A stretch of DNA of 18,748 nt from Burkholderia sp. GTDB lineage: Bacteria > Pseudomonadota > Gammaproteobacteria > Burkholderiales > Burkholderiaceae. This document shows positions 1 to 6,701 of the stretch, piece by piece. The position numbers and the translations under genes are program-made. The DNA lies in the NCBI GenBank assembly GCA_028292565.1, contig JAQGMD010000364.1, positions 1-18,748 of the forward strand, given 5' to 3'. The notes beneath the pieces are model-generated. The model saw only the letters and a program-made list of their open reading frames with translations. It had not been told where the DNA came from and searched no databases. The first letter of the stretch is position 1. Every line of letters starts with the position of its first letter.

Positions 1-382
1 ACACCAGCTTCGCTTCTGCCACCATAGCCGATCGCGGTGCGTGCGTAGTTCCTGCTGATCTTGATTTGGGCGGAGCCTTGCGTGTGCCCTCCCCGGTCAA
101 TGCGATCAACGCGCGCTCCCTCACGATGTCATACAGTGCGAGCGCACTGCCGGTCACGGCAGTCATGACAAAAAACGCAAAGATGACAACGCCGGCAAGC
201 TTGTGGATATCAAGCCAGACGCGGACCGGCGCGGCTTGCCATTTGATGGAAAATGCCCTGTTTCCATCGCCCCCTTTTGGGCCACCACAACCAGCCTTCG
301 CGGAAGCGGTCGTCGAAGCCACGGGATATTGATTGCCCCCGGCAGCTTTGTATAATTTTGCAACCACCTGCAAGAGGTTCAT
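1..382 (-). CDS. PepSY-associated transmembrane protein fragment (runs off the left edge)
   Basis: A minus-strand reading frame open to the window edge encodes a segment with a WQAAPVRVWLDIHKLAG motif followed by a hydrophobic helix (VVIFAFFVMTAVTGSALAL). This resembles the helix of PepSY-associated membrane proteins, where an xWxxxxxRxxxDLHxxxG motif precedes a TM segment ending in TG. In that family the motif often lies internally, so the 45 or so unremarkable residues before it suggest that the original N-terminus is missing. The start is uncertain: ATG at 382 or 397, both weakly supported, with an in-frame stop just upstream. The frame passes through the plus-strand promoter at 329-356, which also argues that the 5' part is not original. 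It is divergent from the thioredoxin-like gene. PepSY proteins of this type often sit near iron-uptake receptors, but the neighbour lies outside the window. Confidence 0.4.
   Translation of the reverse strand, partial: MNLLQVVAKLYKAAGGNQYPVASTTASAKAGCGGPKGGDGNRAFSIKWQAAPVRVWLDIHKLAGVVIFAFFVMTAVTGSALALYDIVRERALIALTGEGTRKAPPKSRSAGTTHAPRSAMVAEAKLV
329..356 (+). promoter_or_regulatory. sigma-70-like promoter of the thioredoxin-like gene
   Basis: TTGATT (329-334), a 16-bp spacer and a perfect TATAAT (351-356) precede the start at 411 by about 50 bases, giving a short leader. The match is by eye; no start site is known. Confidence 0.5.
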
Positions 383-410
383 CCGTCCAACCCTCATTGG
401 AGAGAATGAA

Positions 411-1487
411 ATGTCCGAAGGAATCAACCATCATCGCCGCCGTCTTGTTGGCGCCGGGGCCGCGAGCATCGCCGCCGCCCAACTCGGCGTCGTCGGTTTC
501 GCGGGAGCAGCGGCCCGATTACCCGTTCAAGCCGAGTTGCCTTCTCTCAGCAGTGCGACCGCATGGCTCAATTCGCCGCCGTTGACGGCGGCCGGCCTGC
601 GCGGAAAAGTCGTGCTTGTCAACTTCTGCACCTATACCTGCATCAATTGGCTACGCTCCCTTCCCTATGTCCGCGCATGGGCCGGGAAATACAAGGATCA
701 GGGCCTGGTAGTGATCGGCGCGCATACGCCTGAGTTCGTCTTTGAGAGAGACCTCGACAACGTGCGCCGCGCTGTGAAGGACAGGAGGATTGACTATCCG
801 ATCGCGATCGATAATGACTATGCGATATGGGAAGCTTTCCATAACCACTACTGGCCGGCCCTCTATTTCGTTGATGCGCGGGGGCAGGTTCGTCATCATC
901 AATTCGGCGAGGGCGACTATAAACATTCGGAAAGAACTATCCAGCAATTGCTGACCGAGGCTGGAGTCGACGGCGTCAGTCATGACCTGGTTTCGGTCGA
1001 TGCCCGTGGCGTGAAAGCTCCTGCCGATTTCGGAAACTTGAAGTCACCGGAAAACTATGTCGGCTATGCCCGAACGGAGAATTTTTCCTCTCCCGGTGGC
1101 GCTGTATTGGGCAAACGTCGCGTCTATGCCTTCCCCGCGCGCCTGAGCCGCAATCATTGGGCCCTTGCGGGTGACTGGACGATGGAGAAACAGGCCGCTG
1201 TTCTGAACGAGTTCGATGGACGGATCGCGTACCGCTTTCACGCCCGCGATCTCCATCTCGTCATGGGACCGGCAACGCGAGGAACGCCCGTGCGATTTCG
1301 CGTGCTCATTGATGGACAACCGCCGGGGCCTGCCCGCGGACTTGACGTGGACGAGCAAGGCAAAGGCACGGTGACCGAACCGCGGCTGTATCAGCTGATC
1401 CGGCAAACGAAGCCCATCGCTGACCGCCAGTTCGAGATCGCGTTTCTTGATCCTGGTGTGCAGGCTTATGCGTTTACGTTTGGTTGA
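411..1487 (+). CDS. Tat-exported thioredoxin-like protein (DipZ C-terminal type)
   Basis: 358 residues. The ATG at 411 is chosen over the in-frame upstream ATG (333) because GGAGAG lies just before it and the protein then begins with a Tat-like leader (HHRRRLVG at 7-14, then an alanine-rich hydrophobic stretch to about residue 35). Residues about 50-185 form a thioredoxin/redoxin fold: VVLVNFCTYTCINW at 67-80, then GLVVIGAHTPEF and YWPALYFVDARG. Residues about 205-358 resemble the carbohydrate-binding-like C-terminal domain of DipZ proteins, ending AYAFTFG. In classical DipZ the motif is CINC; here the last cysteine is Trp80, but an extra Cys73 gives a C-x-x-x-C pair (Cys73/Cys77). It probably acts as a periplasmic thiol-disulfide or peroxide-related protein; the substrate is unknown. 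Confidence 0.8.
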   Translation: MSEGINHHRRRLVGAGAASIAAAQLGVVGFAGAAARLPVQAELPSLSSATAWLNSPPLTAAGLRGKVVLVNFCTYTCINWLRSLPYVRAWAGKYKDQGLVVIGAHTPEFVFERDLDNVRRAVKDRRIDYPIAIDNDYAIWEAFHNHYWPALYFVDARGQVRHHQFGEGDYKHSERTIQQLLTEAGVDGVSHDLVSVDARGVKAPADFGNLKSPENYVGYARTENFSSPGGAVLGKRRVYAFPARLSRNHWALAGDWTMEKQAAVLNEFDGRIAYRFHARDLHLVMGPATRGTPVRFRVLIDGQPPGPARGLDVDEQGKGTVTEPRLYQLIRQTKPIADRQFEIAFLDPGVQAYAFTFG

Positions 1488-1521
1488 CCGGAGGCAGAAG
1501 CTATGTGGGAAAGTGCCGGCG
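1485..1521 (+). repeat. 37-bp direct repeat, copy 1
   Basis: Matches 4092-4128 at 35 of 37 positions by eye; the first 23 bases, beginning TGACCGGAGGCAGAAGC, are identical. The copy starts at the TGA stop of the thioredoxin-like gene. A second shared block of 12 bp, ACATATTGGAGA, follows in the same order at 1586-1597 and 4146-4157. The repeat brackets the AbiE pair, the convergent small gene and the truncated leader. Confidence 0.7.
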
Positions 1522-1552
1522 TTGCAATGCCATCAGCCCAGGCATGACCCGC

Positions 1553-1588
1553 TGGAAAAGTGTCAGAAATCGTCATATAATACTGACA
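1553..1588 (+). promoter_or_regulatory. AbiE promoter with inverted-repeat operator
   Basis: A perfect -10 TATAAT lies at 1576-1581, 17 bp from a weak -35 TGGAAA (1553-1558). The -10 sits inside the inverted repeat TGTCAG (1561-1566) and CTGACA (1583-1588), arms 16 bp apart. AbiEi-family antitoxins are known to repress their own operon by binding inverted repeats at the promoter, so this is a natural autoregulatory site. Assignment of the site to this antitoxin is inference. Confidence 0.6.
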
Positions 1589-1602
1589 TATTGGAGATGC
1601 GA

Positions 1603-2202
1603 ATGACGCCAACACTTGCCAAAACAGTAATGGAACATGCCACTAGCTTGCCGGAAGGCACCCCTCTGACCGCCAAGGAATTGCTGCACTTTGGAAACCG
1701 GGCAGCCGTGGACCAGGTGCTTTCCCGCCTGGTTCGGCGCGGCCGCCTGCTTCGGGCTGGCCGTGGCATCTACGTCCTTCCAGTGGAAGGACGTTTTGGC
1801 ACGCGCCCTCCGGCGGCTGTCAAAGTGGTTGAAGGGCTGGCCGCGCAGCGCGGCGAGATCATCGCGATTCACGGTGCCGCAGCGGCCAATAAGCTTGGGC
1901 TAACCACCCAAGTGCCGATGCGTGAGGTGTATCTGACCTCGGGCCGTAGCCGGCGCCTGAAGCTCGGCGCACAACGGATCGAATTCCGGCATGTTCCGTT
2001 CTGGCAGCTGGTTCTTCCCGGCCGGCCGGCCGGCGACGTCGTTCGGGCGATTGCCTGGCTGGGGCCGGAAAAAGCTGCCGAAGCTCTGGGGACATTGAAA
2101 AGAATGTTGGCGCCCACCGATCTTGAAGAAATCGCCGCGACCCGGCCCCGCCTGCCAACCTGGATGGCACAGCAAGTCAGCAACCTGATAGCCCGTGGCT
2201 GA
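1603..2202 (+). CDS. AbiEi-type antitoxin / autorepressor (DUF6088 family)
   Basis: 199 residues. The start at 1603 is preceded by TTGGAG with 6-base spacing; ATG 1597 overlaps that site less well, and the longer frame from 1447 would read through the promoter. Residues 1-62 form a winged helix-turn-helix (PLTAKELLHFGNRAAVDQVL, then RLVRRGRLLRAGRGIYVLP with the wing), as in DUF6088/AbiEi antitoxins. The rest (GAAAANKLGLTTQVP, YLTSGRSRRLKLG) is the C-terminal antitoxin domain. It should neutralise the downstream toxin in a type IV-like manner and repress the pair. Its stop overlaps the toxin start by 8 bases, so the two are translationally coupled. Confidence 0.85.
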   Translation: MTPTLAKTVMEHATSLPEGTPLTAKELLHFGNRAAVDQVLSRLVRRGRLLRAGRGIYVLPVEGRFGTRPPAAVKVVEGLAAQRGEIIAIHGAAAANKLGLTTQVPMREVYLTSGRSRRLKLGAQRIEFRHVPFWQLVLPGRPAGDVVRAIAWLGPEKAAEALGTLKRMLAPTDLEEIAATRPRLPTWMAQQVSNLIARG

Positions 2203-3232
2203 CTTCTTTCAACTGACCGTCGACGGGCGTCGTGAGGCGCTTGAGGTCGCCGCTGCCGCATCCGGGCGACCGATTCATCTGCTCGAAAAAGACATTTGGG
2301 TCGTCTGGGCACTGAACCACCTGTTCGGATCGCCGTTTGCTGACCATTTGGTATTCAAGGGCGGGACATCACTTTCCAAGGCGTATAACGTGATACGCAG
2401 GTTCTCCGAAGACGTGGACATCACCTACGACATTCGGGCCATTGCGAGCGACTTGATCGATGGTGCTGATTCCCCCTTACCCGCCACTCGCAGCCAGGAG
2501 AAACGCTGGACGAAAGAAATCCGCTCACGGCTGTCGCAATGGGTTTCGGGAAGCGTCCTCCCTCACCTTTCCGCCGCTCTGGCCAAACAGGGCTTGCCGG
2601 CGACTGCCAGAGCAGATGGCGAGAAGCTTTTTATCGAATACACGGCACTCGCCACCGGTACCGGGTATGTCAGTCCTGTCGTCATGCTCGAATTCGGCGC
2701 CCGATCAACCGGCGAACCAAGCGAAGTACTCAACGTCGTCTGCGATGCCGCGGCCCACTTACCCAGCGTCCAGTTTCCCACTAGCGCATCTAAGGTGATG
2801 CGCGCGGAGCGCACCTTTTGGGAAAAGGCGACTGCAATTCACGTGTTTTGCGCTCAAGGCATTTTTCGCGGCGGTGATCGGTTTGCAAGGCATTGGCACG
2901 ATCTGGCCCGACTGGCGAGCGCCGGCTATGCAAACTCCGCCATTGCCGACCGAGCCTTGCGAGAAGCCGTCGCCGATCACAAGAGCATATTTTTTGCAGA
3001 GAAAGATAAGCAGGGCAACCCGATTGATTACCACGCAGCCGTATCTGGTGCGTTGCAGTTGGTTCCAACGGAAGACGCACTGACGGCACTTGCCGACGAC
3101 TACGCGCGCATGGTGGAAGACGGCTTACTACTAGACGAAGCGGAATCGTTCGATGCATTGCTTACGCAATGCCTGGCCGTGCAAGAGACCGCGAATGCGG
3201 GTTTTTCGGAGCCGGTCCGTGAATCCCTGTAA
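2195..3232 (+). CDS. AbiEii/AbiGii-type nucleotidyltransferase toxin
   Basis: 345 residues from a GTG at 2195 that overlaps the antitoxin stop (TGA 2200-2202). The nucleotidyltransferase signature is intact: FKGGTSLSKAY (54-64) and RFSEDVDIT (69-77) with acidic residues Asp73 and Asp75 for metal and NTP binding. The later FWEKATAIH and RHWHDLARL motifs are also typical of the family. AbiEii toxins transfer nucleotides to a cellular target (tRNA acceptor stems in studied homologues) and cause growth arrest or phage abortive infection. The target here is not visible. No frameshift is seen, so the pair is probably functional. Confidence 0.85.
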   Translation: MADFFQLTVDGRREALEVAAAASGRPIHLLEKDIWVVWALNHLFGSPFADHLVFKGGTSLSKAYNVIRRFSEDVDITYDIRAIASDLIDGADSPLPATRSQEKRWTKEIRSRLSQWVSGSVLPHLSAALAKQGLPATARADGEKLFIEYTALATGTGYVSPVVMLEFGARSTGEPSEVLNVVCDAAAHLPSVQFPTSASKVMRAERTFWEKATAIHVFCAQGIFRGGDRFARHWHDLARLASAGYANSAIADRALREAVADHKSIFFAEKDKQGNPIDYHAAVSGALQLVPTEDALTALADDYARMVEDGLLLDEAESFDALLTQCLAVQETANAGFSEPVRESL

Positions 3233-3670
3233 CGCTCTTGTCTCAAATCCGAGTTTGCGGCTTGGGGGCGAGGGATTGACTCGCCGGACCACCTCACCCG
3301 TCCACCGATCCCGGTTAGCCCAGTAGGAACACTTTGGACACTCCTCTCCTTCCGGGTAGTCGATTCCTTCTTCATGTGGACAGCCAATGATGCGGTCAAG
3401 GGCTACAACTGACTTGGCACCGTGCTGTTCGATGAACCGAACGACTGCTTCCACGACTGACGGATCGGTTCTTACATCGATTGTTTCAGAAAACCATTTC
3501 TCGAGCGGGTCCGGGTCCGCACCTTGATTCGGGACAATGCCGACAGAGACCTTCGTGGCCCGCTTGTCGTCCGGTCCGTAAAAGGCAATCGTGGCGACAG
3601 GAAAACCTCGGAAGCCCTTATCGCGCTTCTTTGCGAATTTGTCGCTGTACCACTTGGCTTTAAACGACAT
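3131..3670 (-). CDS. hypothetical small protein with zinc-ribbon-like cysteines
   Basis: 179 residues; function not recognised. The start at 3670 is supported by AAAGGAG seven bases upstream. The N-terminal half (SFKAKWYSDKFAKK, then FPVATIAFYGPDD) is mixed alpha/beta. Cys97, His99, Cys111 and Cys114 (CPH, then CPKC) look like a zinc-binding ribbon, followed by the aromatic stretch SYWANRDRWTGE. From about residue 147 the frame runs antisense through the last 100 bases of the toxin gene. That basic tail (GLLHGQALRKQ) is probably acquired read-through, the original protein perhaps ending nearer residue 130-145. It is convergent with the AbiE pair and may have travelled with it, but no role in toxin control can be claimed. 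Confidence 0.6.
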   Translation of the reverse strand: MSFKAKWYSDKFAKKRDKGFRGFPVATIAFYGPDDKRATKVSVGIVPNQGADPDPLEKWFSETIDVRTDPSVVEAVVRFIEQHGAKSVVALDRIIGCPHEEGIDYPEGEECPKCSYWANRDRWTGEVVRRVNPSPPSRKLGFETRALQGFTDRLRKTRIRGLLHGQALRKQCIERFRFV

Positions 3671-4015
3671 GGCTTCTCCTTTCGATCGTGATATGAGAAG
3701 CTAATCTAGCATGGGCTATTGAGATCGAACACGGTACTTCGACCTATCAATCCGTCTCGCTGACACGGTGAAGCGGTTTGAAATAAATCAATCTCGCCCC
3801 GCACCCTCGCAAACATAGAGCGACTCACCGACGTATAGACTGAATACTTGGGGCCGTGAGTGGTTCTGTTTGACAAAGGGGTTTGAGTCAGTCATTCCCA
3901 CTTTTCAGGCAAGGCCATTCGCCTGGACTGCATGCCGACTGGAGAACGGATTTCCGCGAGCATGTGTGGCGCAGCGATGTGCCAACTTTCGCTTTTCCAG
4001 ACCAGGAGAATGGCG
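3671..4015. other. intergenic region without a recognisable gene
   Basis: About 345 bases upstream of the minus-strand zinc-ribbon gene. Short frames here show no family likeness, coding-like composition or ribosome site. A TTGACA at 3870-3875 is present without a convincing -10. No terminator or transposon end was seen. Confidence 0.4.
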
Positions 4016-4091
4016 ATGTCCTCGACACCGTTATCGCCCGCACGGCGCACTTTTCTTGCCTCTGCAGCCGCAAGCGCCGTCTGCGTTCGGC
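4016..4091 (+). pseudogene. truncated Tat signal peptide (gene remnant)
   Basis: AGGAGA (4004-4009) precedes an ATG at 4016 at good spacing. The frame begins MSSTPLSPARRTFLASAAAS, a textbook Tat leader with a twin Arg followed by an alanine-rich core. After about 22 codons it runs into the 37-bp repeat and loses any protein character. The bases just before the repeat (TTCGGCTGA in another frame) encode Phe-Gly-stop, as does the end of the thioredoxin-like gene (TTTGGTTGA). The remnant may therefore be the head of one exported-protein gene joined to the tail of a thioredoxin-like paralogue by deletion. That origin is inference; the leader itself is clear. Confidence 0.5.
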
Positions 4092-4128
4092 TGACCGGAG
4101 GCAGAAGCTATGTGTGGAAGTGCCGGCG
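4092..4128 (+). repeat. 37-bp direct repeat, copy 2
   Basis: Second copy of the element at 1485-1521 (two mismatches). Here it lies about 35 bases before the hydrolase start and contains AGG followed by an ATG (4110), so it could be read as a short leader frame entering the hydrolase frame. The 12-bp block ACATATTGGAGA follows at 4146-4157 and supplies the hydrolase ribosome binding site. Confidence 0.7.
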
Positions 4129-4163
4129 GCTATCAGGCAATCGCAACATATTGGAGAGTCCTC

Positions 4164-5153
4164 ATGCTAACCCCCACCCTACCCCGCTCGCGGCGCAGGC
4201 TGCTGGCGTCCACCATCGCGGCAGCCGCGCTCGGCCTCGTGCTGTCGGCCGGCGTCGCGCACGCCGAGCCCAACCTGCCGGGCCTGACGCACGGCGATGT
4301 CGTCGCGAACGGCGTGCGTCTGCACTACGTCGTCGCGGGTCAAGGCGAGCCCGTGTTGCTACTGCACGGCTGGCCTGAGAGCCTGGTCGCGTGGAGTCAG
4401 GTCATGCCGCAGTTGGTGAAGGCGGGCCGGCGCGTCTGGGCCATCGACTATCGCGGCGCCGGCAAGAGCGACAAGCCTGCCGCCGGCTACGACCTCGACA
4501 ACGTCGCGCGCGATGTGCACGCGTTCATCGAAGCCAAGCACCTCGCCGATGGTGGCCGCGGCGTCGACGTCGTCGGGCACGACATCGGCACCTGGATCGG
4601 CCACGCGCTCGCGGCGAACTATCGCGCCGACGTACGCCGCCTCGTGCTGAGCGAGGCGCTGCTGCCCGCGCTCGCACCGCCGGCCGCGGGCGTCCCGGAC
4701 GAGGCTGCCAACCTGCGCACCTGGCAATTCTCGTTCAACCGCCTCGAGGACCTGCCTGAGATCCTCGTACAGGGCCGCGAGCGCGCCTATCTCTCATTCC
4801 TGTTCGACACCAAGAGCGTGCGGCGCTGGAAGATCGATCCCGCGACACTGGACGAGTACGTGCGCGAGTACTCCGCGCCGGGCACCTTGCGCGCCGGCTT
4901 CGCCTATTACCGCACGAACTACGCCGCGGCCGGTCTGGCGCAGGCGCGGGCGCGCTACGCGAAGCGGCTCGAGATGCCGGTGCTCACGATAGGCGGCAGC
5001 GGCGGCATCCGCGACTTGCTGCTCAAGACCCTCCAGCCGCTCGCCGCGGACGTTCAGGGCGCCGTGCTCGACGACTGCGGGCACTTCCTGCCGGAAGAGT
5101 GTCCGGACGAGTTCGTGCGCGCGGTCACCGGGTTCTGGGCGTCGCGGCGCTGA
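4164..5153 (+). CDS. Tat-exported alpha/beta hydrolase, epoxide hydrolase type
   Basis: 329 residues. The ATG at 4164 is chosen over 4110 because TTGGAGAG lies before it and the product then starts with a Tat leader (SRRRLLAST at 9-17, probable cleavage after AHA at residue 34). The alpha/beta hydrolase core shows the oxyanion motif HGWPES (68-73), nucleophile elbow GHDIG with Asp140, and GHFLPEE with catalytic His307. Aspartate as nucleophile is the mark of epoxide hydrolases and haloacid/haloalkane dehalogenases; the HGWPES form and lid favour epoxide hydrolase. It would act in the periplasm on an unknown epoxide or ester. Sampled lines are about 65-77% GC, well above the AbiE genes (one toxin line is 48%), consistent with a different origin. 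Membership in any operon is not evident. Confidence 0.8.
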   Translation: MLTPTLPRSRRRLLASTIAAAALGLVLSAGVAHAEPNLPGLTHGDVVANGVRLHYVVAGQGEPVLLLHGWPESLVAWSQVMPQLVKAGRRVWAIDYRGAGKSDKPAAGYDLDNVARDVHAFIEAKHLADGGRGVDVVGHDIGTWIGHALAANYRADVRRLVLSEALLPALAPPAAGVPDEAANLRTWQFSFNRLEDLPEILVQGRERAYLSFLFDTKSVRRWKIDPATLDEYVREYSAPGTLRAGFAYYRTNYAAAGLAQARARYAKRLEMPVLTIGGSGGIRDLLLKTLQPLAADVQGAVLDDCGHFLPEECPDEFVRAVTGFWASRR

Positions 5154-5355
5154 GGCATATGCGAAAGCCAGCGACAGCGGTTGGAAGACGCATAATCAAA
5201 ACGAAATAAGAAATGCAGCAGTAAAATTATGGCTAACTTGACGACTCCACGCCGGTTGAGGTGCCGCACAATGTTCAGCCGCGCCGATAGGGCAGCAGGT
5301 CAACGCCATGGACGCGTCACCCAAACGCTGTAGCAACGCGTAGACCTATTTTCGT

Positions 5356-5383
5356 AATGGAATTTGGATTGACATAACGGAAT
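5356..5383 (+). promoter_or_regulatory. tandem operator-like motif, site C
   Basis: AATGGAAT (5356-5363) and AACGGAAT (5376-5383) lie exactly 20 bp apart. On the minus strand this reads ATTCCGTT-N12-ATTCCATT. The same arrangement occurs at 17058-17085 and, degenerate, at 17201-17228. It overlaps the -35 of the CoA transferase promoter and is suited to repression or promoter-proximal control. Candidate regulators are the two IclR proteins encoded at 9860-11503. Confidence 0.5.
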
Positions 5384-5397
5384 GAAGTGGATATCTT
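5369..5397 (+). promoter_or_regulatory. sigma-70-like promoter of the CoA transferase operon
   Basis: A perfect TTGACA (5369-5374), a 17-bp spacer and TATCTT (5392-5397) lie about 30 bases before the CoA transferase start. The leader would be only about 20 bases and carries no clear Shine-Dalgarno sequence. The tandem motif of site C straddles the -35. Confidence 0.6.
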
Positions 5398-5425
5398 TGC
5401 AGCATATCCTACTCGCTAGCATTCC

Positions 5426-6646
5426 ATGTCCCAGCCTCTTTCGAACGTTCGTGTGCTCGACCTGTCGCGAATTCTTGCCGGCCCGTGGGCAACACAAAAC
5501 CTGGCCGACCTGGGCGCAGAAGTCATCAAGGTGGAAAAGCCAGAGTGCGGCGATGACACCAGGCAGATGGGCCCGCCTTTCATGCACGACCGCTCAACCA
5601 ACGAGCCGGGCGATGCCGCGTACTTCATGTGCTGCAACCGGGGCAAGCAGTCGGTCACCGTCGATTTCACCCAGCCACGCGGCCAGGCGCTGATCCGGGA
5701 TCTCGTTAAAACCGCAGATGTACTGGTGGAAAACTACAAGGTCGGTGCACTTAAGAAATACGGGCTCGATTATGAATCGCTGCGCGAAATCAACCCCGGC
5801 TTGATTTACTGCTCGGTCACCGGCTTCGGGCAAACCGGCCCCTACAAGGACAGGGCGGGCTACGACTACCTGATCCAGGGCATGGGCGGGTTGATGAGCG
5901 TAACCGGCGAGCGCGATGACCTGCCCGGCGGCGGTCCCCAGCGTGTCGGGGTCGCCGTTGCCGATCTGTTGTCCGGCATGTATGCGACCGTCGCCATTCT
6001 GGCCGCCCTCCGGCATCGCGACCAGGGCGGGCCTGGTCAACATATCGATATCAGTCTTCTGGACTGCCAGGTCGGCACACTTGTGAACCAGGGACTGAAC
6101 TATCTGACGACCGGTGTGGAACCCAAACGCATGGGTACCGGCCATCCCAACATCGCCCCGTATCAGGTCTACCCGGCACAGGACGGCCATATCATCCTGG
6201 CCGTCGGGAACGACGCCCAGTTCAGGCGGTTCTGCGAAGCGGTGGGCCAACCGGAGTTTGCGGCGGATGCCAGGTTCAGTACGATCCGCGCACGCGTCGA
6301 GAATCGCATCGAACTCAATAGTCGCCTCGAAGCCATTACCTGTACGCGAACGGTAGTCAACTGGATTGACATGCTGGAAGCCGTTCAGGTGCCATGCGGC
6401 CCGATAAATACTATAGACCGTGTGTTCAAGGACCCGCATGTTGTGGCACGCGGAATGCGCATCGAACTCGATCACGTTTCCTATGGGAGCGTGCCATCAA
6501 TCCGAAACCCGATACGTTTCTCGGAGACGCCGCTCGAGTTCACCATGGCACCGCCCGCCCTCGGCCAGCACACCAACCAGGTTCTTCGCACACTTGGGTT
6601 GAGCGAGGACGCTATCGCCGGCCTGCATAACGAAAAAATCATATAA
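5426..6646 (+). CDS. class III (CaiB/BaiF) acyl-CoA transferase
   Basis: 406 residues, full family length. It begins MSQPLSNVRVLDLSRILAGP, the usual family start, so the ATG at 5426 is firm although no good ribosome site precedes it. VTGFGQTGPY (131-140), GYDYLIQGMGGLMSVTG (145-161) and VAVADLLSGMYA (176-187) are family signatures; Asp180 aligns with the aspartate that forms the acyl-CoA intermediate in formyl-CoA transferase. CGPINTIDRVFKDPHV is the conserved C-terminal region. It moves CoA from a donor thioester to a carboxylic acid, activating the pathway substrate without ATP. It is first in a plus-strand operon with MaoC, Bug and two crotonase genes. The substrate cannot be predicted. 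Confidence 0.92.
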   Translation: MSQPLSNVRVLDLSRILAGPWATQNLADLGAEVIKVEKPECGDDTRQMGPPFMHDRSTNEPGDAAYFMCCNRGKQSVTVDFTQPRGQALIRDLVKTADVLVENYKVGALKKYGLDYESLREINPGLIYCSVTGFGQTGPYKDRAGYDYLIQGMGGLMSVTGERDDLPGGGPQRVGVAVADLLSGMYATVAILAALRHRDQGGPGQHIDISLLDCQVGTLVNQGLNYLTTGVEPKRMGTGHPNIAPYQVYPAQDGHIILAVGNDAQFRRFCEAVGQPEFAADARFSTIRARVENRIELNSRLEAITCTRTVVNWIDMLEAVQVPCGPINTIDRVFKDPHVVARGMRIELDHVSYGSVPSIRNPIRFSETPLEFTMAPPALGQHTNQVLRTLGLSEDAIAGLHNEKII

Positions 6647-6701
6647 GCGGGCGTACAGGCCGCTTGGGAACATTCTTGCAAGAAAAAACAGAGGAGACAA
6701 A

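Noticed and set aside
1485..4157. Insertion sequence or transposon carrying the AbiE pair
   Set aside because: No transposase, terminal inverted repeats or integrase was found; only the direct repeats remain.
4110..4163. 18-codon N-terminal extension of the hydrolase
   Set aside because: It would precede a clear Tat leader and comes from the 37-bp repeat; the ribosome site before 4164 is better. A short leader peptide is possible but unsupported.
3932..4378. A 148-codon frame joining the Tat leader to the hydrolase region
   Set aside because: Beyond about 4091 it reads the hydrolase gene out of frame as an Arg/Ala-rich sequence; only the leader is meaningful.
5594..6475. Long minus-strand frame antisense to the CoA transferase
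   Set aside because: It shows no family motifs and is the shadow expected opposite a GC-biased gene with full family signatures.
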